Shown: positions 58,128-64,000 of the stretch, one piece after another
Position numbering within the stretch: position 1 is the stretch's first letter
Layout of the letters: each line of letters begins with the position of its first letter
Source of the DNA: Streptomyces sp. TLI_235
GTDB taxonomy: Bacteria; Actinomycetota; Actinomycetes; Streptomycetales; Streptomycetaceae
Reading direction: 5' to 3'
NCBI GenBank assembly: GCA_002300355.1
Contig: NSGV01000002.1
Coordinates: 310,001-374,000, forward strand
Length of the DNA: 64,000 nucleotides
Program-made: the position numbers and the translations under genes
Notes under the pieces: generated by a model
What the model saw: only the letters and a program-made list of their open reading frames with translations
Told to the model about the DNA's origin: nothing
Databases searched by the model: none

Positions 58128-60443
58128 TCAGAGGATGTTGCGGGTCGAGCGGGTGCCGGCCCCGGTGGACCTGGGCGCGGCGGTGGTGGCCTTGGCGGTG
58201 CTGTCGGCCGTGCTCTTGGCGGTGGTGCTCTTGGCGGTGGTGCTCTTCGCGGTGAGCTTGTTGAGCGTGGTGCCGTTCGCGGCCGGGCCGGCCGGGACGG
58301 GGGTCTTGACGCCCTTCGGCACCGGGAGGCTCGCGACCGTCGTGGCGATGATCGTCTTGACGGTCTTGAGCCCCGCGCTGATCGGCACCTCGGAGCCGGC
58401 GAGCTTCAGCGTGACGCTGCTCTGGGCGAGGCCGGGGCCGACCCAGCCGGACAGCTGCCCGGCGTACGCGGAGCCGAAGTTGGTGGTGCCGATCAGCTGC
58501 TGCTGCTTGGTGCCGCCGGGCATGGTGGCCTCGGCGAGGACGCCCGACGGCGCGCTGACGGTGATGGTGTCGCCGACCCGGTAGGCGGTGACCTGTCCGG
58601 CGTCGACGGCGTTCTTCCACTGGGCGCGGCGCTGCAGCTCGGTGCCGATGTCCTTCTGGCGGAGGTTCACCAGCGGGGTGTTCGAGGCGTACAGCCCGTC
58701 GTACTCGGCGAGGATCCGCTCCATCACCGGGTAGGCGATGCGGTCCTCGGCGTAGTTCGACTGGTGGACGAAGTGCGGCCGCGGGTCGTTGTTGATCGCC
58801 CGGTTGACGGCCAGTCGGGCCTCCAGCGGGACGATGTAGTCGCCGTAGCCGGTGTTGAGGTCCAGCGGGGTGGGCAGGCAGGTGCTGGTCGCGGGGTTGT
58901 CCTCGCAGATGCCGCTGCCGCCCTGGGCGCGGGAGGTGTAGATCCAGTTGTACTCGTCCACCTCCTCGACCGTCTTCGCCGCGTTGTAGAACACGTTGAG
59001 CGGGTAGCGCGGGACGGTGAGGGCGTTGCCGACGGCCCGCTGGTCGTGCTCGCGGGAGGAGTCGCTAGCGGTCCAGCGCACGCCCGTGTTGTTGAGCGAG
59101 GGCGCGAGGTAGGGGTTGTCGGTGGGCTGCTGCGGGTTGGTGACCAGGCCGGAGTGCTCGCCGGTGACGAGCTCGGTCGGGTCGGCCGCGGTCAGGCCGT
59201 TGTTCGCCGCCCAGGTGCGGTTGTTGGTGATCTGGGACGTGATGTCGGCCTGGCTGGTCCACACCGTCTGCCCGCTGGCGTCGGTGGTGCAGCGCCACGG
59301 CACCACGGTGACGTCCTGCACGCAGCCGAGGAACTGGTGCGTGTAGGTGTGGTTGATCCAGCGGTAGGCGGACTGGTCGGCGATCAGTTTGGCGGCCAGC
59401 GGGTCGGTGCCGTCGCCGTCGGCCTTGAAGTCCTCCGAGCCGCCGCCGTTGTACGCCAGGTCGACCTTGAAGTCGTGGCTCGCCTGCCACTGCTTCAGGT
59501 ACTCGGCGTCCGCCACCGTCATCCGGCTGGGGTGCTCCTCCGGGTTGCTGCCGGGCGGGCAGGTGACGTCGCCGGGGGTGCACTTGAGGGTGGTGTCCCA
59601 GCGGTCGTCCGACATGAAGACGTCGTCGACGTGCAGGGCGAAGTAGTTGCGGTCGTAGCCCAGGTGGATGCCCTCGGTGGCCCACTCGACGATGCCGCGG
59701 GCGAGCTCGCGGTACTGCCGCTGGTAGGCGTTGTAGACGAAGGTGACGACCAGTTCGCGGCGGCCGTCGTGGGCGTACTCGCCGACCAGCGAGCCCCGGG
59801 TGTCGGTGCCGGGGATCGGCGCGTCCACGTACGGGGTGAAGGTGGCGCCGGCCGCCTGCTGGGCGAGCGGGGTGGCGAGGTAGCCGTAGCTCTCCGACAC
59901 GGAGGGCGAGTTGTCCTCGAAGGCGATGCCGCCCTCGAGGTAGCCGAACGGCCCGGACTTGCCGGCCGTCGTCACCTGCGCCTGGACGCCGTCCAGGGTG
60001 CCGGCGTACGCGCCGGGCAGGGTGCCCCAGTTGAGGCCGACGTTGGCGCCCGCGTAGGTGTAGGCGTCGACCTGGCGGATGCCGAACTGCTGCTCGTAGG
60101 AGGCGAGCGCGGTGAGCTCGGCGGCGCTCAGGCCGGCCGGGCTCTCGCTCGGCATCACCACGGCCTGGAACTTGGCGCGCGGGGCGCCGTTCACGGTGTC
60201 GCTGAGGAAGCCGGCGGCGATGGTCTGGCGGCCCGCCGAGGCGAGGTCGATCCGGGTGTACGGAACGCCGGTGCTGTCGAGTTCGGCGACGATCGCGCCG
60301 ACGGCCGGTCCGCCGTCGTCGACGACCAGCAGCCGCAGGTCGATCCTGGGAGTCGTAGCCGCGTACGCGCCGGGCATCGGCGCGAGCGTCATGACGAGAC
60401 CCGCCACCGTGCAGGCAGCGGCAATTCGGGCTCTACGCCCCAT
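58128..60443 (-). CDS. Secreted polysaccharide deacetylase-like protein (Agd3/CE18-like)
   Basis: A 771-residue exported protein, first gene of the operon. Signal peptide 1-28 (APMPGAYA cleavage). N-terminal domain (30-110) with DLRLLVVDDGGPAVGAI; middle beta-rich part (120-250). Deacetylase motifs: YFALHVDDVFMSDD (metal Asp pair, 271-274) and NHTYTHQFLGC (metal His365/His369), with LAYNGGGS between. Later RPHFVHQSNYAEDRIAYPVM carries another His. Order and motifs match the fungal exopolysaccharide deacetylase Agd3 family. The C-terminus ends in a TAKST-type repeat tail, a likely wall-spanning or sticky stalk. RBS GAGGGGGAGGG precedes ATG 60441-60443. Confidence 0.82.
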   Translation of the reverse strand: MGRRARIAAACTVAGLVMTLAPMPGAYAATTPRIDLRLLVVDDGGPAVGAIVAELDSTGVPYTRIDLASAGRQTIAAGFLSDTVNGAPRAKFQAVVMPSESPAGLSAAELTALASYEQQFGIRQVDAYTYAGANVGLNWGTLPGAYAGTLDGVQAQVTTAGKSGPFGYLEGGIAFEDNSPSVSESYGYLATPLAQQAAGATFTPYVDAPIPGTDTRGSLVGEYAHDGRRELVVTFVYNAYQRQYRELARGIVEWATEGIHLGYDRNYFALHVDDVFMSDDRWDTTLKCTPGDVTCPPGSNPEEHPSRMTVADAEYLKQWQASHDFKVDLAYNGGGSEDFKADGDGTDPLAAKLIADQSAYRWINHTYTHQFLGCVQDVTVVPWRCTTDASGQTVWTSQADITSQITNNRTWAANNGLTAADPTELVTGEHSGLVTNPQQPTDNPYLAPSLNNTGVRWTASDSSREHDQRAVGNALTVPRYPLNVFYNAAKTVEEVDEYNWIYTSRAQGGSGICEDNPATSTCLPTPLDLNTGYGDYIVPLEARLAVNRAINNDPRPHFVHQSNYAEDRIAYPVMERILAEYDGLYASNTPLVNLRQKDIGTELQRRAQWKNAVDAGQVTAYRVGDTITVSAPSGVLAEATMPGGTKQQQLIGTTNFGSAYAGQLSGWVGPGLAQSSVTLKLAGSEVPISAGLKTVKTIIATTVASLPVPKGVKTPVPAGPAANGTTLNKLTAKSTTAKSTTAKSTADSTAKATTAAPRSTGAGTRSTRNIL

Positions 60444-60461
60444 GAGGTGTCCCTCCCCCTC

Positions 60462-60494
60462 GGACGGCGCGCGTTGCGCGGAGAGTCGCCGTCC
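60462..60494 (-). promoter_or_regulatory. Hairpin immediately upstream of the deacetylase ribosome site
   Basis: GGACGGCG (60462-60469) pairs with CGCCGTCC (60487-60494), with an inner CGCG/CGCG pairing. It abuts the GAGGGGGAGGG ribosome site and could control translation or mRNA stability. Confidence 0.55.
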
Positions 60495-60541
60495 GGATTG
60501 TGCGATGTGCGAGTGCGCATTGCGGTGTACGTGTGGTCACC

Positions 60542-60567
60542 AAAAACGCGGCGCCCAGGGCGCCGCG
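60542..60567 (-). terminator. Intrinsic terminator/attenuator in the exopolysaccharide leader
   Basis: On the minus strand a 9-bp GC stem (CGCGGCGCC, 3-nt loop, complement; 60547-60567) is followed directly by TTTTTG (60541-60546): a canonical intrinsic terminator, rare in such GC-rich DNA. It lies about 100 bp before the first gene of the operon and no gene ends upstream on that strand, so it more likely attenuates the operon than closes another unit. Confidence 0.68.
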
Positions 60568-60986
60568 CAACGTCATCCCCCGCCGCACATCGTATGACCA
60601 TCAGCCCCGGGCGCATCCACCGAATCACCCAGGAGAGTGCAAAGTTGTCGAATAATCAGCACATAGGTCATTTGCCATTTCACACGTACCCACCCCGTAC
60701 GCCCCGCGCGCCCCCCACTCAGCAAACTCCCAGGTGACCGGGGGGTAGCAAGCAGCCCCGCCGAGCCGCTCGACCAGGGAACCGTACCCGGCCGAAGCCG
60801 TCCGTGCACCCGGACGACTCCCAGCAAGAGCTCAGGATCGCCGCGGCGGACGCCCCGCCGGCCCCTTCGCCCTCACAAACGGACTCTGATGTTCCGTTAC
60901 CGACGGCGCGTCGGAACCGGGCCGCAGTTGCGCCACCGGTACGGTTCTGTGACGAGACCGCGACAGTGCAGGGGAAGGCCACGTCC

Positions 60987-61160
60987 ATGACACCGTGCTC
61001 CCCCTCCGCCGGCTGCTCCTGCTCACCCCGGGACCTCGCCGAGCAGGCGCGCGCCTGGTCGCTGCCGCGGCACCGCCGGCCGACCCCGGCCGGGACGGGC
61101 CAGGTCATCGACACCTTCCTCTCCTGGTGGGGTCGCGCCCGCCGCGCCGATCTGCGCTAG
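60987..61160 (+). CDS. Small cysteine-containing protein
   Basis: A 57-residue candidate protein. ATG 60987 follows AGGGGAAGG at reasonable spacing. It has a Ser/Cys/Pro-rich start (MTPCSPSAGCSCSPRD), then a basic helix (LAEQARAWSLPRHRRP) and QVIDTFLSWWGRARR. Related short actinobacterial proteins of unknown role share the W-W-G-R end. The ORF extends upstream in frame to 60804, but that part lacks a ribosome site and quality. Possibly a metal-binding or peptide regulator. Confidence 0.5.
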   Translation: MTPCSPSAGCSCSPRDLAEQARAWSLPRHRRPTPAGTGQVIDTFLSWWGRARRADLR

Positions 61161-61298
61161 GTGCCCCGGGTCCGGTTCGCGCCACCGCGCCGAAATCATT
61201 TCGCCCGCTCCCTCCAGGGATGTCGAAATCGCGCCGCCGGCTGCTACCCACCTGTGACGGCGGCCCGCCCAGGGCCCGTCCAGAGCGAGGAGAGAACG

Positions 61299-61700
61299 AT
61301 GAAGTACATGCTGCTGATGCAGTTCAGCGCGCAGGGCACCGACTTCCCTCCGATCACCGAGTGGGCCGAGGAGGAGGTGCAGGCGCACATCGCCTTCATG
61401 GCCGCCACCAACGAGAAGCTGGTCGCCGACGGCGAGTTCGTGGACGGCCAGGGCCTGGCCTTCCCGGACACCGCGAAGATCGTCCGGGCCTCGGGCGGCG
61501 GCAGCCCGCTGGTCACCGAGGGGCCGTTCCCCGAGACCAAGGAGTTCCTGGCCGGCTACTGGATCGTCGACTGCGAGAACGAGCAGCGGGCGATCGAGAT
61601 CGCCGCGCACGCCTCCGCCGCGCCCGGCCCCGGCGGCAAGCCGCTCAACATGGCGATCGAGGTGCGCCAGGTGATGGCCGCCCCGCCGACCGAGCTCTGA
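61299..61700 (+). CDS. YCII/DGPF domain protein partnered with ECF sigma factor
   Basis: A 133-residue soluble protein with the DGPF (YCII-related) fold: MKYMLLMQFSAQGTDFPPIT, HIAFMAATNEKLVADGEFVD, LVTEGPFPETKEFLAGYWIV (the DGPF motif appears as EGPFPETKE). ATG 61299 has GAGGAGAG upstream. Proteins of this type always accompany an ECF42-type sigma factor; the sigma gene starts just after it in the same frame. It probably supplies a regulatory signal to that sigma factor. Confidence 0.9.
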   Translation: MKYMLLMQFSAQGTDFPPITEWAEEEVQAHIAFMAATNEKLVADGEFVDGQGLAFPDTAKIVRASGGGSPLVTEGPFPETKEFLAGYWIVDCENEQRAIEIAAHASAAPGPGGKPLNMAIEVRQVMAAPPTEL

Positions 61701-61703
61701 CCG

Positions 61704-62960
61704 CTGACCGGCACCGGCCCCCGCGTCGACGACCTGCTGCGCGAACTCGCGCCGCGGGTCGTCGGCGTGCTCACCCGCAGGTACGGCGACTTCTACGCCG
61801 CCGAGGACGCCGTCCAGGAGGCCCTGCTCGCGGCCGCCGTCCAGTGGCCCGAGCAGGGCCTGCCGGACCACCCGCAGGCCTGGCTGGTGCAGGTCGCCGC
61901 CCGGCGGACGACCGAGCAGATCCGCAGCGAGACAGCCCGCCGCCGACGCGAGGAGACCGTGGCCGCCCGCGAGCCGGAGGACCGCCGCACCGCGCCGCCC
62001 GCCGACGAGGACGGCACCGCGGACCGGGACGACTCGCTCACCGTGCTCTTCCTCTGCTGCCACCCGGTGCTCACGCCGGCCGCCGCCGTCGCGCTCACCC
62101 TCCGATCGGTGGGCGGACTCACCACCGCGGAGATCGCCCGCGCCTTCATGGTGCCGGAGGCCACCATGGGGCAGCGGATCAGCCGCGCCAAGCAGAAGAT
62201 CAGGTCCTCCGGCGTGCCGTTCTCGATGCCCGCCCCCGAGGAGCTGCCGCGCCGCCTCGACCTGGTGCTGCAGGTCCTCTACCTGGTCTTCACCGAAGGC
62301 CACACCAGCAGCAGCGGCCCTGACCTGCAGCGCGTCGACCTCTCCCGGGAGGCGATCCGGCTCGCCCGGGCGCTGCACCGGGCCGTCCCCGACAGCAGCG
62401 AGGCGGCCGGGCTGCTCGCCCTGATGCTGCTCACCCACGCCCGCAGCACCGCCCGCACCGGGCCGGACGGCGAACTCGTCCCGCTCGCCGAGCAGGACCG
62501 CGGCCGCTGGGACGCCTCGGCGATCGCCGAGGGCACCGCGCTGATCACCGCGACCCTGCCGCGCGGACCGGTCGGCCCCTACCAGGTGCAGGCCGCCGTC
62601 GCCGCCGTGCACGACGAGGCCGCCACCGCGGAGGCCACCGACTGGCCGCAGATCCTGGCACTGTACGGCGTGCTGGAACGCCTCTCCGACAGCCCGGTGG
62701 TCCGGCTCAACCGCGCGGTGGCCGCCGCCATGGTGCACGGCCCGCGTACCGGCCTCGACCTGCTCGCCCGCCTCGACACCCCCGACGCCCTCGCCGGCCA
62801 CCAGCGCCTGTTCGCCGCCCGGGCCCACCTGGAGGAGATGGCCGGCGACCGGCGGGCCGCCCTCGCCGGCTACCGCGCGGCCGCCGAACGCGCCACCAGC
62901 CTCCCCGAACGGCACTACCTCAACCTGCGCGCGGCACGGCTGGCCTCCCGGACCGGCTGA
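61704..62960 (+). CDS. ECF42-type RNA polymerase sigma factor (DGPF-associated)
   Basis: Extracytoplasmic-function sigma factor with a long C-terminal extension. Sigma2 motifs: RRYGDFYAAEDAVQEALL, then linker; sigma4: TPAAAVALTLRSVGGLTT, AEIARAFMVPEATMGQRISR. The extension (about 180-418) has LAGHQRLFAARAHLEEMAGD and YLNLRAARLA (TPR-like). The reading frame follows the DGPF stop (61698-61700) in the same frame, and the family's N-terminal helix (VDDLLRELAPRVVGVL) begins before any ATG/GTG. The homologous start is at CTG 61704; the first standard start is GTG 61767, which would truncate the sigma2 helix. No anti-sigma gene; control probably comes through the DGPF protein. Confidence 0.83.
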   Translation: MTGTGPRVDDLLRELAPRVVGVLTRRYGDFYAAEDAVQEALLAAAVQWPEQGLPDHPQAWLVQVAARRTTEQIRSETARRRREETVAAREPEDRRTAPPADEDGTADRDDSLTVLFLCCHPVLTPAAAVALTLRSVGGLTTAEIARAFMVPEATMGQRISRAKQKIRSSGVPFSMPAPEELPRRLDLVLQVLYLVFTEGHTSSSGPDLQRVDLSREAIRLARALHRAVPDSSEAAGLLALMLLTHARSTARTGPDGELVPLAEQDRGRWDASAIAEGTALITATLPRGPVGPYQVQAAVAAVHDEAATAEATDWPQILALYGVLERLSDSPVVRLNRAVAAAMVHGPRTGLDLLARLDTPDALAGHQRLFAARAHLEEMAGDRRAALAGYRAAAERATSLPERHYLNLRAARLASRTG

Positions 62961-62965
62961 CCACG

Positions 62966-63110
62966 CGGCGACCACGTCACCGGAGACGGCGAGCCACTCG
63001 CCCCGGATGCCGGCCGTGTAACCGACGTCGCGGGAGTAGACGCCGCCGTCCGCGGCCGCGGCGAAGAGTTGATTGACGCCGTTGAGTCCGACGTTCGACC
63101 ACCCACGTCG
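62966..63110 (-). pseudogene. Remnant of a lectin/propeller-like secreted protein
   Basis: On the minus strand 63110-62966 encodes WSNVGLNGVNQLFAAAADGG, VYSRDVGYTAGIRGEWLA and VSGDVVA without start or stop of its own. The repeat-like pattern of W-S, NQLFAAA and DGGVYSRDV resembles PLL-like/tectonin propeller blades of streptomycete secreted proteins. Only a fragment of about 45 residues remains between the sigma-factor and methyltransferase genes. Confidence 0.5.
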
Positions 63111-63175
63111 GTGACGTCGGCCGGGCCCTAGGAGAGAGCACGGTGGCGGCCGCGGGCCCGGATAGCCTGCCCTGC

Positions 63176-63844
63176 ATGACCGAGACCTCCGGCTCCGACC
63201 ACCTCGACACCACCCGGTCCGCGTACGACGCGGTGGCCGTGCGCTACACCGAACTGTTCGCGGACGACCTCGCCGGGTACCCGCTGGACCGGGCGATGCT
63301 CGCGGTCTTCGCCGAGCTGGTGCGGCAGCAGGGCGGCGGCCGCGGCCCGGTGGCCGATCTCGGCTGCGGGCCAGGCCATGTGACGGCACATCTTCGGGAT
63401 CTGGGGCTGGTGGCGTTCGGGGTGGACCTGGCACCGGCCATGGTCGCGATCGCCCGGTCGAGGCACCCCGAACTGCGGTTCGAGGAGGGCTCGATGGCCG
63501 ACCTCGGACTCGCCGACGGCTCGCTCGGCGGCATCCTCGCCCGCTACTCCCTGATCCACACCCCGCCGGAGGAGCTGCCGGCGGTGTTCGCCGAGTTCCA
63601 CCGGCTGCTGGCACCGGGCGGACATCTGCTAGTGGCCTTCCAGGCCGTCGACCGGCCCGCCCCACCGGTCGAGGCCTTCGACCACAAGGTGGCACTCGCC
63701 TACCGCTGGTGGCCGGACGCACTCGCCGCACTCCTGGCGGACGCCGGCCTCCCGGAGGTCGCCCGGGCCGTCCGCGCCCCGTACGAGGGCGAACGCCCCT
63801 GCCCCCAGGCGCATCTGCTCGCCCGTCGGCAACCCGCCGACTGA
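63176..63844 (+). CDS. Class I SAM-dependent methyltransferase
   Basis: A 222-residue methyltransferase: SAYDAVAVRYTELFADDLAG, motif I VADLGCGPGHVTAHLRDLG, GVDLAPAMVAIARSRHPEL, ARYSLIHTPPEELPAVFAEF, LLAPGGHLLVAFQAVDRP. It resembles the C-terminal domain of the fusion at 42711-44315 closely (same start-of-domain pattern, LxPAMV, IHxxPxEL), so they are paralogues. ATG 63176 follows TAGCCT at 7 bp with no ribosome site, so it may be leaderless. Substrate unknown. Confidence 0.9.
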   Translation: MTETSGSDHLDTTRSAYDAVAVRYTELFADDLAGYPLDRAMLAVFAELVRQQGGGRGPVADLGCGPGHVTAHLRDLGLVAFGVDLAPAMVAIARSRHPELRFEEGSMADLGLADGSLGGILARYSLIHTPPEELPAVFAEFHRLLAPGGHLLVAFQAVDRPAPPVEAFDHKVALAYRWWPDALAALLADAGLPEVARAVRAPYEGERPCPQAHLLARRQPAD

Positions 63845-63848
63845 CGGC

Positions 63849-64000
63849 CTAACGGTCGAGCGCGGCGAGGACGGCCAGTTGCTCGGTGACGCGGTCGGCC
63901 GACCAGGAGAGCAGCCAGGCGGTGTGGTCGGGGGCGTAGCCGCGGGGCGCGCTCTCCACCCGCATGACGAGCGCGAGGTAGATGCGGTAGAGCGCCAGGC
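63849..64000 (-). CDS. C-terminal end of an unidentified gene (cut by window edge)
   Basis: The last 49 codons before the stop at 63849-63851 read LALYRIYLALVMRVESAPRG, YAPDHTAWLLSWSADRVTE and QLAVLAALDR. The LYRIYLALVMRVESAPRG segment is like the C-terminal helix of some aminoglycoside phosphotransferase-family proteins, but with so little sequence the family is only a guess. Its start lies past the right edge. Confidence 0.55.
   Translation of the reverse strand, partial: LALYRIYLALVMRVESAPRGYAPDHTAWLLSWSADRVTEQLAVLAALDR

Larger units (their letters stand above)
60444..60986. other. Long regulatory interval between the EPS operon and a small gene
   Basis: This 540-bp stretch holds the leader hairpins listed separately and, at about 60640-60690, an unusually AT-richer segment likely to carry the operon promoter. 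The plus-strand side must hold the promoter for the small Cys-rich ORF. I could not identify a known riboswitch fold (no c-di-GMP-I or ydaO core seen). No credible long ORF. Confidence 0.55.

Noticed and set aside
60560..60720. Riboswitch (c-di-GMP or c-di-AMP type) in the exopolysaccharide leader
   Set aside because: No recognisable conserved core; only hairpins can be supported.
61023..63731. A 902-residue minus-strand frame across the sigma-factor region
   Set aside because: Shadow of the sigma and methyltransferase genes; only a short lectin-like fragment inside it is meaningful.
1..64000. CRISPR array, prophage, IS element or tRNA-linked att site
   Set aside because: No regular spaced repeats, transposase, integrase or tRNA-like sequence was seen.

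Overview
The window is chromosomal DNA of a very GC-rich, high-coding-density actinomycete. The F420 pathway gene fbiC, four SpoIIE-type phosphatases, Ser/Thr kinases, an FHA protein, many lipoproteins, GTG/TTG starts and leaderless-looking genes all point to Streptomycetaceae (Streptomyces or Kitasatospora; the choice between them is inference). I saw no tRNA, rRNA, CRISPR array, insertion sequence or prophage. It looks like chromosome-arm or flanking sequence rich in regulatory and secreted functions.

Layout. 0-16 kb: FO synthase (cut by the left edge), a PAS/GAF/SpoIIE/HATPase phosphatase, a lipoprotein, an alkaline phosphatase with a PHO-box-like upstream array, two peptidases, a GNAT acetyltransferase, a second SpoIIE protein, and a fusion of an ABC ATPase with a SpoIIE phosphatase plus HATPase. 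16-29 kb: PGRP amidase, EEP nuclease, dehydrogenase, S28 peptidase, lipoprotein, two adjacent YihY proteins, a frameshifted small membrane gene, an MFS pump, an NhaA-DsbA fusion and a MT0933-like protein. 29-42 kb: an SDR, an NAD-kinase-like/SPFH operon under twin operators, an FHA/kinase pair in which the kinase carries a transglycosylase-like ectodomain, a GAF-SpoIIE phosphatase, a second kinase, and a TetR/SDR divergon. 42-50 kb: RidA, a ketopantoate-reductase/methyltransferase fusion, a frameshifted CBM32-DUF1996 secreted protein with a LacI-type operator, a TetR/SnoaL divergon with tandem operators, an RNase Z-like MBL protein and an intradiol dioxygenase.

50.4-60.4 kb is the most interesting region. 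Eight co-directional, tightly packed or overlapping genes encode a secreted deacetylase-like protein (HVDD and HTYTH motifs), a PelF-like glycosyltransferase, a polytopic membrane protein, a 4,6-dehydratase, a sugar nucleotidyltransferase, an epimerase, a spherulin-4-like protein and a GH114 lipoprotein. As a set they resemble the fungal galactosaminogalactan and bacterial Pel machineries (sugar-nucleotide supply, polymerisation, export, deacetylation, polymer hydrolysis). I propose an actinobacterial galactosamine-type exopolysaccharide operon, with a leader that contains a terminator-like hairpin.

60.4-64 kb: a DGPF (YCII) protein with its ECF sigma factor, which lacks a standard start codon where homology begins, a lectin-like gene remnant, a methyltransferase related to the one in the 42.7-kb fusion, and a gene cut by the right edge.
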